From Thermophilibacter mediterraneus (GTDB taxonomy: Bacteria > Actinomycetota > Coriobacteriia > Coriobacteriales > Atopobiaceae), in NCBI RefSeq assembly GCF_900119385.1, contig NZ_FPKO01000009.1:62001-126000 (forward strand): a stretch of DNA of 64,000 bases, written 5' to 3'. The notes under the pieces were generated by a model that saw only the letters and a list, made by a program, of their open reading frames with translations, did no database searches and was not told the origin of the DNA. Below, piece after piece: positions 55,990 through 64,000 of this stretch (position 1 is its first letter; each line of letters starts with the position of its first letter). A program made the position numbers and the translations under genes.

Positions 55990-56055
55990 GGGACCTCCGA
56001 TCACACGTGTCTGCTGGAAGTATACCCGGGCGCCGCGCGCGGCCCGGGGTCGGCA

Positions 56056-56892
56056 TCAGGCCTCGACGCGACTCCCGACGTGGAGGTAGCCCACGCGCGC
56101 GCCAAGCTCGTCGCGCAGCAGCGCGAAGGCGTCCGTGCCGGTGCAGTGGAACGTGAGGTAGCGCGCCCGCCGGGAGGCGAGCTCAGTCGCGAGCGCACGC
56201 GTGAGCGCCTCGTCCTCCACCGTGCCGCCACTCGGGTCCATGAGGTGAAAGCCCGCCACCACCGCATCGAGCGGGGCGCCGGCGAGCTCCTCCGCGGCGT
56301 CCATGATGTTAAGGATGCCGCCGTGCGAGCAGCCCGAGACCAGCAGGCGCCTCCCCTCCTCGGAGACGAGCAGGCTCTGCTCGTGGCGGAAGCGGTCCGG
56401 AACCAGCTCGCCCCCCACCCGCTCCATGAGGCGCGCGTTCGAGCGCGCCGCGGGGTGGTCCCGCCGGCCCGTCGAGAGGAGCGTGAGCCCCGGGGCGACC
56501 TCGCGCGTCCCGCGCAGCATGACCACGCGCGGGTCGGCGGCGAGCGCAGGGTCGATCCCGATGGCATGGTGCGCCGCCGGCGTTCCCGACGCATGCTCGT
56601 CGAAGGCGCCGTCGCGCACGTAGACGGGCACGTCGCGCCCCGCCTCTGAGCATGCGTCCAGAAACGCCCGAAGCCCGCCGCCGTGGTCGTAGTGCCCGTG
56701 CGAGACGACCGCCAGCTCCGCAGAGGTCACGTCTATGCCAAGCGCGCGGGCGTTGGCGAGAAATCCCTCGTCCGGCCCCATGTCAAACAGGACGCGCCTC
56801 CCGTCGGCGAGCTCGAGCCACAGGGAGAGCCCGTGCCGGGCCAGCAGGCGGCTCGACGGGGTGCAGTTCTCCATCAGCACCGTGACGCGCAT
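56056..56892 (-). CDS. metallo-beta-lactamase-fold hydrolase
   Basis: A 278-residue MBL-fold enzyme. The metal site is VVSHGHYDHGGGL (HxHxDH motif, here HGHYDH) near residue 65. VSGCSHGGILNIMD (residues about 190) and AGFHLMD supply other ligands. It resembles the 7,8-dihydropterin-6-methyl-ribofuranosylaminobenzene-phosphate synthase/PqsE-like hydrolase group often seen in anaerobes. The substrate is unknown. It has its own start (ATG giving MRVTVLMEN) after GGGAGGCGAGAGG. Confidence 0.8.
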   Translation of the reverse strand: MRVTVLMENCTPSSRLLARHGLSLWLELADGRRVLFDMGPDEGFLANARALGIDVTSAELAVVSHGHYDHGGGLRAFLDACSEAGRDVPVYVRDGAFDEHASGTPAAHHAIGIDPALAADPRVVMLRGTREVAPGLTLLSTGRRDHPAARSNARLMERVGGELVPDRFRHEQSLLVSEEGRRLLVSGCSHGGILNIMDAAEELAGAPLDAVVAGFHLMDPSGGTVEDEALTRALATELASRRARYLTFHCTGTDAFALLRDELGARVGYLHVGSRVEA

Positions 56893-57055
56893 GTGCCTCT
56901 CGCCTCCCCGACCGCCGGACACGGCCCCGATGGCCCGTCCCCACCCGATCATCATACGCCCACGGGCAACTCCGCAGCGCTTGCCGACGGCGCGACCGCC
57001 CGTCCCGGGGACGGGTATAACGCGGATAGGCGTCGACTTCGGCAAGGAGGCAACC

Positions 57056-57532
57056 ATGTACTTCAAGAACATCCTGGTCCCCTACGACGAGTCCGACCAC
57101 GCGAAGAGCGCCCTGCACATCGCACTCGGCCTGGCCGGCCCCTACGAGACCGCAACGGTCCACGTGGTGACCGTCATCCCCTCCGCGTCTCTGCCCAACC
57201 CCACGCTGCTCGGGGACATCGGCCTCGACACGCCCTATGCCATGGGCGACCCCACCACCTACGAGCGCATCATGGAGTCGACGGTCCAGCGCGCGGTCTC
57301 TGACGTCCAGAGCGCCGTCGACGAGTCGCGCGACGACGCGCGGTGCAAGATCGTGGCCGACGCGGTGATCTCAAACTCGCCGCTCGAGGGCATCGTCGAC
57401 TACGTCACGAGCCGCGACATCGACCTCGTGGTCATGGGCCGTCGCGGCCTGGGCGCCCTGCGCGGCATGCTCGGAAGCGTGAGCTTCGGCGTACTGCGCT
57501 CGGTCGACGTGCCCGTTCTCACGGTGAAGTAG
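57056..57532 (+). CDS. universal stress protein (UspA family)
   Basis: A 158-residue single-domain Usp. It starts NILVPYDESDHAKSALHIAL and ends with the nucleotide-binding GRRGLGALRGMLGSVS (G2xG9GS type, residues about 128-145), which predicts ATP binding. Start: ATG after AAGGAGG. A strong terminator follows at 57558. A -10-like TATAAC lies at 57016-57021 (GGGTATAACG). Confidence 0.9.
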   Translation: MYFKNILVPYDESDHAKSALHIALGLAGPYETATVHVVTVIPSASLPNPTLLGDIGLDTPYAMGDPTTYERIMESTVQRAVSDVQSAVDESRDDARCKIVADAVISNSPLEGIVDYVTSRDIDLVVMGRRGLGALRGMLGSVSFGVLRSVDVPVLTVK

Positions 57533-57557
57533 CGTGACGGGCGCAACCGTGGACAGA

Positions 57558-57591
57558 CGGGCTCGCCGCACCCCTCGGCGAGCCCGTTTTT
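57558..57591 (+). terminator. intrinsic terminator after the uspA-like gene
   Basis: CGGGCTCGCCG and CGGCGAGCCCG form an 11-bp stem with a seven-base loop, followed by TTTTT. Confidence 0.9.
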
Positions 57592-57601
57592 CGTCGGGAC
57601 G

Positions 57602-58198
57602 CTAGTCCAGGAGCTCGGAGACCCCTCCCTCGACGAGGAGCCCCGCGCGCCGCGTGACCTCCTCGAGCGGGATCGAGCGATCCGAGAGGAACCACCACCG
57701 GTAGAGCGAGAAGAGCCCTCCGAGGCCAAACGAGAGGAGCATCTCGAGGTCGTCTCCCGTGAGGGCCCCGCTCGCGAGGCCGCGGTCCACGATCTGCCGC
57801 ATGAGCGGGCGAGAGAGACGCTCGAAGAGCAGCTCCGAGGGGATGTGCTCGTAGTAGCGCTGCTCGAGGATGAGGTCCTCGCTGAGGTTTCTCATGAGCG
57901 CGTCGAAGAAGGCGTGGAGCCGCGCGCGGTCGCCGGGCGGGACGTCGTCGCCGACCGCCTGCTCGACCTCGTCGAGGATCTCCGAGACCGTCTGCTCCGC
58001 TATGGCGTCGAGAAGCCCGTCGATGGTCCCAAAGTGCTGGTAGAACGTCTTGCGGTCGACGTCTGCCTCGCGCGCGAGGGCGCTCACGGTGATCTCGTCG
58101 AGCTCGTAGCTCATGATGAGCCGCTCGAAGGCCTCGATGATGGCCCTGCGGCTCCTGCGGACGCGCCGATCGACGCCCCGCGCGCTCTTCTCGCCCAT
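57602..58198 (-). CDS. TetR-family regulator
   Basis: A 198-residue TetR protein with the DhaS/TetR-like C-terminal domain (YRWWFLSDRSIPLEEVTRR near the end). HTH is at about residues 29-50 (ITVSALAREADVDRKTFYQHF). The start MGEKSARG has only a GGGG-type site upstream; longer in-frame sequence upstream looks unlike protein. Its target might be the radical SAM/small-protein pair upstream. That is inference from location. Confidence 0.75.
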   Translation of the reverse strand: MGEKSARGVDRRVRRSRRAIIEAFERLIMSYELDEITVSALAREADVDRKTFYQHFGTIDGLLDAIAEQTVSEILDEVEQAVGDDVPPGDRARLHAFFDALMRNLSEDLILEQRYYEHIPSELLFERLSRPLMRQIVDRGLASGALTGDDLEMLLSFGLGGLFSLYRWWFLSDRSIPLEEVTRRAGLLVEGGVSELLD

Positions 58199-58344
58199 CC
58201 CGACCCCCGTGTCCCGTCGTCGCGTCCCGTGGCAAGAGTATCTCACGAGCGCGCCGCGCCACAGGCGACGGCGCCGCGGGACCTCGCCCGCCCGTCGCAA
58301 GGCCACCGACGCCCCCGCGCGGAGGAGGCGTCGCGACAGCAAGA

Positions 58345-58379
58345 GGGGGCGAGAGCCGCGCGTCCGGCCCTCGCCCCCC
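58345..58379 (-). terminator. terminator after the 49-residue gene
   Basis: GGGGGCGAGGGCC and GGCTCTCGCCCCC pair on the minus strand, followed by TCTTGC. The stem is strong, the T-run short. It separates the small gene from the TetR gene; bases 58199-58344 show nothing else. Confidence 0.65.
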
Positions 58380-58401
58380 AGGGGGTTCTCGTGCGTGGGT
58401 G

Positions 58402-58551
58402 CTAGGCGATGGGAAGCCTGGGGGCGCCGGAGCGAACGTCGACCTCGGCGCGAGCGAGCGAGAAGCTCTTGTCGCCCTGGTGACGGCGGGCGGCCTGGGA
58501 CTTGCTTCCGGAGAAGATGTGCGCGAACAGGTTGTTGAGCTTGCGGCCCAT
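58402..58551 (-). CDS. 49-residue small protein divergent from a radical SAM gene
   Basis: A short gene with an excellent ribosome site (GGGAGGACATC before ATG) and its own terminator. The peptide starts MGRKLNNLFAHIFSG and ends SGAPRLPIA; it has no Cys, is rich in Arg/Lys/Ser/Ala and has no signal peptide. It is divergent from the radical SAM enzyme with a 367-bp regulatory gap. It could be a precursor or partner peptide of that enzyme, or an unrelated small protein. No family is recognised. Confidence 0.6.
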   Translation of the reverse strand: MGRKLNNLFAHIFSGSKSQAARRHQGDKSFSLARAEVDVRSGAPRLPIA

Positions 58552-58666
58552 GATGTCCTCCCTGAGACGTCGCGCCCCGTGGCGGGTGGCGCATCTGCTT
58601 TCCGAGCAAAGAAATCTACTCGAAACAGAAGGGCAAATCTAGAGTGACTAGCATATTATCGACTGA

Positions 58667-58877
58667 TTCACACCAATTACATATTGTGTTCAAATTACGG
58701 CAATCTTAGGGTGTGAACGGAAGAAAAACGTCGGCAAGCGGTAGGGCGAATCCGCCCTGACAGGATACGTCCCCAGACCCGCGCCGATCTGTGGAATATG
58801 CCGCGAACCGCTCGCTTTCACGGAAGAGACACCTCTGCATTTCCACGTTTGTTGATTTTTCCCAATCTGGGTATAAC
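58667..58877. promoter_or_regulatory. divergent regulatory region of the radical SAM and small-protein genes
   Basis: The 367-bp gap 58552-58918 is AT-rich. It holds TTCACACC (58667) and GGTGTGAA (58711) as 8-bp inverted arms, a possible operator. A well-formed promoter for the plus-strand gene is TTGTTG (58849-58854), a 17-bp spacer and TATAAC (58872-58877). The minus-strand promoter is not clear. No other gene is seen. Confidence 0.55.
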
Positions 58878-58918
58878 GACTGGGTACCATTCGAGGCTGT
58901 CAGACGGAGGAGACACCC

Positions 58919-60361
58919 ATGACGCTCACCCAGACGGCGGAACGCGCCGCGCTCTACAAGCTCATCGACTACGTGAACGAGGACCCCGAGGCGCGCATCC
59001 CCAAGATCATGGACGCGATCGACCGCTACACGCCCAAGGGCGTCTTCCCCACGCAGCGCGAGGCGTTCAGGAGGGCCATCGACAGCCGGAGCAACTGGTA
59101 CGAGCTCATCCTGAGGGCGTTTCACCTCAACCCCGAGGTCCGCGCTCGGCTGCTCAAGGCCCTCATCGTGGACGCCAACATCCTCGCCTGGCCGGTCCAG
59201 GAGAGGGCGCGCGACGCCTACGGATGCAACATCCCGTGGGCGATCCTGCTCGACCCCACGAGCGCCTGCAACCTGCGCTGCACCGGATGCTGGGCGGCGG
59301 AGTACGGGCACGCGCTCAACCTCAGCTACGAGGACATCTGCTCGATCGTCGACCAGGGGCGCGCGCTCGGGTGCCACGTCTACATCTACACCGGGGGCGA
59401 GCCGCTCGTGCGCAAGGCCGACCTCGTGCGCATCTGCGAGCGCTACCCCGACTGCGTCTTTCTCTGCTTCACCAACGCCACGCTCATCGACGAGGGCTTC
59501 TGCCAGGAGATGATCCGCGTGGCCAACTTCGTGCCCGCCATCTCGGCCGAGGGCAACGAGCACACCACGGACGCGCGCCGCGGCACCGGCACCTACGCCA
59601 AGATCGAGCGCGCGATGGACCTCCTGCGCGAGCACGGCCTCCCCTTCGGCATCTCCTGCTGCTGGACGCGCGCCAACGCGGACGCCGTCGCCACCGAGGA
59701 GAACATGGACTGGATGATCGAGAAGGGCGCGCTGTTCTGCTGGTACTTCCACTTCATGCCCGTCGGCCGCTCGAGCACCCCCGACCTCATGCCCACGCCC
59801 GAGCAGCGCGAGCGCATGTACCGCTTCGTGCGCGAGATGCGCGGGGTCAAGCCGATCTTCACGCTCGACTTCCAGAACGACGGCGAGTACGTGGGCGGCT
59901 GCATCGCGGGAGGCCGGCGCTACCTGCACATCAACGCCGCGGGAGACGTCGAGCCGTGCGTCTTCATACACTACTCCAACGCCAACATCCATGACGTGAG
60001 CCTGCTCGACGCCCTGCGCTCCCCGCTCTTCATGAAGTACTACGAGGCCCAGCCGTTCAACACCAACCACCTGCGCCCCTGCCCCATGCTCGAGAACCCG
60101 GACGACCTGCCGCGCATGGTGGCCGAGACGGGAGCCCGCTCCACCGACCTCGTCGAGCAGGAGACGCCCGAGCAGCTGCGCGAGAAGACCGCCCCGGCGG
60201 CGGCCGCCTGGGCACCGGTGGCGGAGCGGCTCTGGTCGGACCCCGAGGATCCGGAGCACGCCAAGCGAGGGGACTGGCACGAGGGGCAGGCCGTGACCGA
60301 CGTCACCCGCCTCGCGCGCGTGGGACGCGACCTCGCGACCGAGCCGGAGCCGCGGCTGTAG
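58919..60361 (+). CDS. radical SAM enzyme
   Basis: A 480-residue radical SAM protein. The iron-sulfur motif CxxxCxxC is SACNLRCTGCWAAEYG near residue 118-125, followed by the GGEPL-like YTGGEPLVRK. A SPASM-like Cys set follows after residue 320 (GGCIAGGRRYLHINAAGDVE, then EPCVF, then RPCPMLENPDD), suggesting an auxiliary cluster. The helical N-terminal domain (about 1-100) and the acidic tail are unusual. It is the only biosynthetic-type gene in its neighbourhood, with a 49-residue gene divergent. Start: ATG after GGAGGAG. Substrate unknown. Confidence 0.8.
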   Translation: MTLTQTAERAALYKLIDYVNEDPEARIPKIMDAIDRYTPKGVFPTQREAFRRAIDSRSNWYELILRAFHLNPEVRARLLKALIVDANILAWPVQERARDAYGCNIPWAILLDPTSACNLRCTGCWAAEYGHALNLSYEDICSIVDQGRALGCHVYIYTGGEPLVRKADLVRICERYPDCVFLCFTNATLIDEGFCQEMIRVANFVPAISAEGNEHTTDARRGTGTYAKIERAMDLLREHGLPFGISCCWTRANADAVATEENMDWMIEKGALFCWYFHFMPVGRSSTPDLMPTPEQRERMYRFVREMRGVKPIFTLDFQNDGEYVGGCIAGGRRYLHINAAGDVEPCVFIHYSNANIHDVSLLDALRSPLFMKYYEAQPFNTNHLRPCPMLENPDDLPRMVAETGARSTDLVEQETPEQLREKTAPAAAAWAPVAERLWSDPEDPEHAKRGDWHEGQAVTDVTRLARVGRDLATEPEPRL

Positions 60362-60546
60362 GTCTTTCTCGGCCTCGGGTCCTTCTCGGCCTCGGGTCCT
60401 TCTCGGCCCTCGCCCTTCTCACAGGCGAGAAGAACGTGCGGGTTGCGGTCGAAATACGGTCCCAATCCGTCCGCAACCAGCACGCACCGAAAGGACGTGC
60501 GGATTGCGGTCGGTTCTCGACTAAATTCCGTCCGCAACCCGCACGC
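60362..60546. repeat. microrepeat and two copies of a 51-bp palindrome
   Basis: 60371-60420 has three copies of CTCGGSTCCTTCTCGGCC-like sequence. Copies A (60435-60485) and B (60496-60546) share CGTGCGGRTTGCGGTC and CGTCCGCAACCMGCACGC as arms, 61 bp apart. GGCGAGAAGAACG immediately precedes copy A. They lie between convergent genes (radical SAM and esterase). Confidence 0.8.
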
Positions 60547-60573
60547 AGTTGGAAGGCGCGCCGACCGGTCGCC

Positions 60574-61419
60574 CTACCCCCAGACGCGACGCCCCTCGGG
60601 CGCCTGTCCCGCATGCCACTCGACCGCCAGGTCGAGCCAGCACGCGGCGTGGGCGTTCACGCAATCCGGGTAGCGCGCCGACTCCTCGGTGGCGAGCGAC
60701 AGCCCGTGTCGGCCCTCGTGGAAGACGTGCAGCTCATGATCGACGCCGTGGGCGGCGAGGGCCTCCGCGTAGACGTAGGCGTTGCGCACCGGCACCGTCG
60801 CGTCCGACGCCGTGTGCCAGACGAAGGTGGGCGGCGTCCCCGCGTCAACGAGGCCTTGGGCGCGCCGCAGGGGCGAGCCCTCGGCGCAGAGGCGCGCGGC
60901 GTGGGCGGCGTCGGGCGGCCAGCCGGCGCCGAGGTCGATCACCGGGTAGCAGAGCACCTGCCAGTCGACGCGCGCCTCGTCAGCCGTCAGGCCGGCACGA
61001 GAGAGAAACGCCTCGTCGCGCGCGAGCGCCTCGTACGTGGCGCAGAGGTGCCCGCCCGCCGAGCAGCCGAGGACGCCCACGTCGCGCGGGTCCACGTGCC
61101 AGGCGTCGGCGCGGGCGCGCACGAGCGCCACGGCATGGGCGAGGTCGAGCTGCGGGAGCGGGAGCAGCGGCGCGGCCTCCGACGCGTCGAGCACCGTGTA
61201 GTCCAGAACAAAGGCCTGGCACCCCCGAGCGACGAACGCGAGCGCGACGGGCTCGGCCTCGAGGTCCGAGCAGAACTCGTACCCGCCCCCGGGGCACACG
61301 ACCACCGCCGGCCGCAGGCGCGACGACTGGGCCTCCACGTTGTCGCGCACATAGGCCGTGAGCGCGGGCACGCGGTGCCCGTAGCCGCTCGACGGCAGCT
61401 CGACCCTCTCGATGCGCAT
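60574..61419 (-). CDS. alpha/beta hydrolase (acetylesterase-like)
   Basis: A 281-residue alpha/beta hydrolase. The oxyanion-hole motif VCPGGGYEFCSDLE is near residue 41. The nucleophile elbow is LGCSAGGHLCATYE, a GxSxG-like site, near residue 115. The Asp is near HTASDATVPV and the His in VFHEGRHGLSL, completing the triad. Likely an acetyl-xylan or other carbohydrate ester hydrolase. Start: ATG after AGGAGG. Confidence 0.85.
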   Translation of the reverse strand: MRIERVELPSSGYGHRVPALTAYVRDNVEAQSSRLRPAVVVCPGGGYEFCSDLEAEPVALAFVARGCQAFVLDYTVLDASEAAPLLPLPQLDLAHAVALVRARADAWHVDPRDVGVLGCSAGGHLCATYEALARDEAFLSRAGLTADEARVDWQVLCYPVIDLGAGWPPDAAHAARLCAEGSPLRRAQGLVDAGTPPTFVWHTASDATVPVRNAYVYAEALAAHGVDHELHVFHEGRHGLSLATEESARYPDCVNAHAACWLDLAVEWHAGQAPEGRRVWG

Positions 61420-61597
61420 GACAGCCTCCTCTTTGTGGAAATCGGGGACGGACACCATTTTACAGACGCGGGGAGGGCGAGCACGTCCCGGGACGAGCGG
61501 TGACCCGGCACCCCGGGGGCACGGGGCATCCCTCCGGCTCGCGGGCGTATGATGGGAGCGCCCTGAAGATGGTGACGCCCGCCGTGAAAGGGGACCC

Positions 61598-62776
61598 ATG
61601 CCCGACACCTCAATCTCGCGCCGCTCCCTCCTGGCGGGCGCCCTGCTCGCCCTCCCCGGCCTCGCCCCGCTTGCGCTCGGGGGCTGCTCCGAGCCCGACC
61701 CCGTCTCACCGGGCGAGGAGGACGAGGAGAAGGGCCTCGCCACGCTCGGCGCGCCCGCGACCGTCCCGCTCGCCCACGCGACGCAGTTCTCCCTCGAGTC
61801 CTACGAGGGGGGCCACCGGCTCGCGAGCCTCGCAAACGGCGACCGCTTCCTCATCGTCCCCGAGGGCGCCGACGCACCGGCCGACCTGCCCGGGGACGTG
61901 GCGGCGATCCGGCTCCCGATCGAGGGCGTCTACCTGGTCTCGACCGCCATGATCTGCCTCGTGGACGCCATCGGCGCGCTCGACGCCGTTGCGGTGTCGT
62001 CCGTGCGCGCCGAGGACTCGCCCGTCGAGGACTTCGCCGCGCGGCTCGAGGACGGCCGCATCAGCTACGGGGGCATCTACCGCTCGCCCGACTACGAGCT
62101 CGTCGCCGCCACGGGCTGCCCGCTCGCCATCGAGAACACCAACATCGACCACGTCCCCGAGGTTCGCGCGAAGCTCGAGGAGCTCGGCGTGACCGTCCTC
62201 ATGGAGCAGTCGAGCCGCGAGGGGGACATGCTCGGCAGGCTTGAGTGGATCAAGCTCATGGGGGCGCTCTTCGGCCGCGACGAGGAGGCCGCCGCCGTCT
62301 TCGACGACGTCGCGGCGCGCGTCGACGAGGTCTCGCGGGAGGCCCCGACGGGCAGGAGCGTGGCCTTCTTCTACGTCAACGAGGACGGCGCCGCGGTCAC
62401 GCGCCGCGCGGGCGACTACTTCTGCCAGATGATCGAGGCCGCGGGCGGCGAGTACGTGAGCTTCTCCGAGGAGGGCGCCGCGGACTCCTCCCCCACCACC
62501 GTCACGGTGGAGATGGAGGCCTTCTACGCAGGGGCGCGCGACGCCGACGTCATCATCTACAACGGCACGATCGACGACGGCGTGGCCTCCCTCGACGCCC
62601 TCGTCAAGAAGAACGAGCTGCTCGCGGACTTCAGGGCGGTGCGCGAGGGACGCGTCTGGGCCTGCGACTCGAACCTCTACCAGCAGATCACCAGCATGGC
62701 GGACATCATCGAGGACGTGCGCCGCGCGCTCACCGACTCCGGCGAGCCCACGACCTACGTCTGGAGGCTCGAGTAG
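61598..62776 (+). CDS. FecB/BtuF-type ABC substrate-binding lipoprotein
   Basis: A 392-residue binding protein. The N-terminus has a twin-arginine-like SRRSLLAG and lipobox LGGC, so it may be Tat-exported and lipid-anchored. The PBP domain (about 110-385) has LVAATGCPLAIENTNIDHVP and ADVIIYNGTIDDG, as in helical-backbone metal/corrinoid/siderophore binding proteins. It is first in an operon with a FecCD permease and an ATPase. Ligand: an iron chelate, haem or corrinoid; not decidable. Start: ATG after AAAGGGG. Confidence 0.85.
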   Translation: MPDTSISRRSLLAGALLALPGLAPLALGGCSEPDPVSPGEEDEEKGLATLGAPATVPLAHATQFSLESYEGGHRLASLANGDRFLIVPEGADAPADLPGDVAAIRLPIEGVYLVSTAMICLVDAIGALDAVAVSSVRAEDSPVEDFAARLEDGRISYGGIYRSPDYELVAATGCPLAIENTNIDHVPEVRAKLEELGVTVLMEQSSREGDMLGRLEWIKLMGALFGRDEEAAAVFDDVAARVDEVSREAPTGRSVAFFYVNEDGAAVTRRAGDYFCQMIEAAGGEYVSFSEEGAADSSPTTVTVEMEAFYAGARDADVIIYNGTIDDGVASLDALVKKNELLADFRAVREGRVWACDSNLYQQITSMADIIEDVRRALTDSGEPTTYVWRLE

Positions 62777-62777
62777 C

Positions 62778-63833
62778 ATGGGGGGCGAAGGCGGCCTCGG
62801 CACGACGGGGCCTCGCCGCGCGCGGGGCGTGACGAGGGCGGCGGCCTTCGACCTCGTCGTCCTTCTCGCCCTGTGCGCGCTCTTCGCGGCGAGCCTGTGC
62901 CTGGGGAGCGTGGACACCGCGCCCGCCGAGGTGGCCCGCATCCTCGCGGCGGGGCCCGCCGACACGGGCACCGCAAGCCAGGTGATCTGGCAGATTCGCC
63001 TGCCGCGCGCCGTCGAGGCGCTGCTTCTGGGGGGCGGCCTCTCGCTCTCGGGGTTCCTGCTGCAGACCTTCTTCGCCAACCCCATCGCGGACCCCTTCGT
63101 CCTGGGCATATCCTCGGGGGCGAAGCTCGTGGTGGCCGTGGTGATGATCGTGGTGCTGGGCGCGGGACAGGTCATGAGCCCGGCTGCATCCGTGGGGTCG
63201 GCGTTCGCCGGGTCGCTCGCCACGATGGGGCTCGTGCTGCTCATCTCGCGGCGCGTGCGCACGCAGAGCATGCTCATCGTCGCCGGCGTGATGGTGGGCT
63301 ACATCTGCTCGGCCGCCACCAACTTCCTCGTGGCCTTTGCCGACGACCAGAGCATCGTGAACCTCGACAACTGGTCCCGGGGGAGCTTCTCGGGTGCCAC
63401 CTGGGGCGACGTGGCGATCGTCGCGGTCGCGGTGCTCGCGATGACGACCGCCGTGTTCGCGCTCTCGAAGCCCCTCGGCGCCTTCCAGCTCGGAGAGCCG
63501 CACGCCCAGAGCGTGGGCGTCAACGTCACCGGGCTGCGCATGCTCATCGTGGCCGTCTCGAGCCTGCTCTCGGCGTGCGTGGCCGCGTTCGCGGGACCGG
63601 TCTCGTTCGTCGGCATCGCGGCGCCCCACCTCGCCAGGCGCGGCGTGGGCTCGTCGCGGCCGATCCTCGTGACGCCCGCGTGCTTCCTCACGGGCGCGGC
63701 CTTCTGCTGCGGGTGCGACCTCCTGGCACGCACGCTCTTCTCGCCCGTCGAGCTCTCCGTGAGCGCGGTGACGGCGGTCTTCGGCGCGCCCGTCGTGATC
63801 GCCCTCATGCTGCGCGGAAGGGTCCCCCGATGA
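62778..63833 (+). CDS. FecCD-family ABC permease
   Basis: A 351-residue inner-membrane permease with about nine to ten helices of the FecCD/BtuC family: IWQIRLPRAVEALLLGGGLS near residue 75, NPIADPFVLGISSGAKL near residue 102, GPVSFVGIAAPHLARRGVG near residue 275 with the cytoplasmic coupling segment. It starts just after the binding-protein stop (2 bp) and its stop overlaps the next ATG (ATGA), all one operon. Confidence 0.9.
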   Translation: MGGEGGLGTTGPRRARGVTRAAAFDLVVLLALCALFAASLCLGSVDTAPAEVARILAAGPADTGTASQVIWQIRLPRAVEALLLGGGLSLSGFLLQTFFANPIADPFVLGISSGAKLVVAVVMIVVLGAGQVMSPAASVGSAFAGSLATMGLVLLISRRVRTQSMLIVAGVMVGYICSAATNFLVAFADDQSIVNLDNWSRGSFSGATWGDVAIVAVAVLAMTTAVFALSKPLGAFQLGEPHAQSVGVNVTGLRMLIVAVSSLLSACVAAFAGPVSFVGIAAPHLARRGVGSSRPILVTPACFLTGAAFCCGCDLLARTLFSPVELSVSAVTAVFGAPVVIALMLRGRVPR

Positions 63834-64000
63834 CTGCGAGACCCGTGCTCGAGCTACAGGACCTGGCGGTGGGCCACGGCGCGCGGGCCCTCGTGCGCGA
63901 CGTCTGCCTCGCCGTGCGCCCCGGACAGATCGTGGCGCTCGTCGGGCCCAACGGGTCCGGCAAGACCACGATCTTGCGCACCGTCGCCGGGCAGCTCCGC
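63830..64000 (+). CDS. FecE/BtuD-type ABC ATPase, 5' part only
   Basis: The first 57 codons of an ABC ATPase reach the end of the window. Walker A GPNGSGKTT is visible near residue 40. It starts in the ATGA overlap with the permease stop. It completes the importer. The rest is outside the window. Confidence 0.88.
   Translation, partial: MTARPVLELQDLAVGHGARALVRDVCLAVRPGQIVALVGPNGSGKTTILRTVAGQLR

Overview
The window is high-GC DNA, near two-thirds G+C by eye, with strong Shine-Dalgarno sites, compact operons, VanZ/RDD and pilin-like surface proteins, many MerR/TetR/Xre regulators and ECF-type vitamin uptake. Together these suggest a host-associated Coriobacteriia (Olsenella/Atopobiaceae-like) genome. 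That placement is inference from gene style, not from a marker gene. No rRNA, tRNA, CRISPR array or phage module was seen.

Layout. 1-4300: a probable corrinoid ECF transporter (S component, fused double ATPase, EcfT, Tat-independent DUF4430 lipoprotein) behind a diverged cobalamin-type riboswitch. 4300-10900: a repeat cluster, an SGNH hydrolase and a 1678-residue surface protein with pilin-like domains and a Gly-Asp-Pro stalk. 10900-18600: a ketopantoate-reductase-like enzyme, a Gdx guanidinium exporter under a guanidine-III riboswitch, an AAA/DUF4143 ATPase, a cation/Ca2+ exchanger, a LysE exporter, and a polar amino-acid ABC transporter with a terminator in its leader. 18600-29700: small regulator/effector pairs, two toxin-antitoxin modules (Phd-PIN and RelB-YoeB), an ArsR-ATPase fusion facing a DUF5714 gene, a methyltransferase under TetR control, and a TetR-flavodoxin pair. 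29700-42800: AlkZ-like glycosylase, a GNAT-Ogt protein fused in frame to an MFS transporter through a perfect 73-bp inverted repeat, a second MFS, VanZ-RDD, a TetM-like GTPase, ABC-F, SdpI-like and CorA proteins. 42800-51500: a LysR-controlled oxidoreductase operon, a decaying Tat lipoprotein, an IS110-family element, and an iron alcohol dehydrogenase with a divergent TetR. 51500-58200: Fe-S aldo/keto reductase, MFS, gene remnants, PPOX, Nudix, metallo-hydrolase, UspA and TetR. 58400-60400: a 49-residue small protein gene divergent from a radical SAM enzyme. 60400-64000: repeats, an esterase and a FecCD-type ABC importer that runs off the end.

Non-coding structure is the most unusual aspect. 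The 9-mer GAGAAGRAC recurs about forty times on both strands, inside and outside genes. At least seven families of palindromic intergenic repeats are present, several acting as shared terminators between convergent genes. Some share a GGGACAGKCAC core whose flanking arms change in a base-paired way. Several of these repeats carry the 9-mer in their loops. Remnants of a cytidine-deaminase-like gene, a small membrane-protein gene and a truncated lipoprotein show ongoing gene decay around these repeats.
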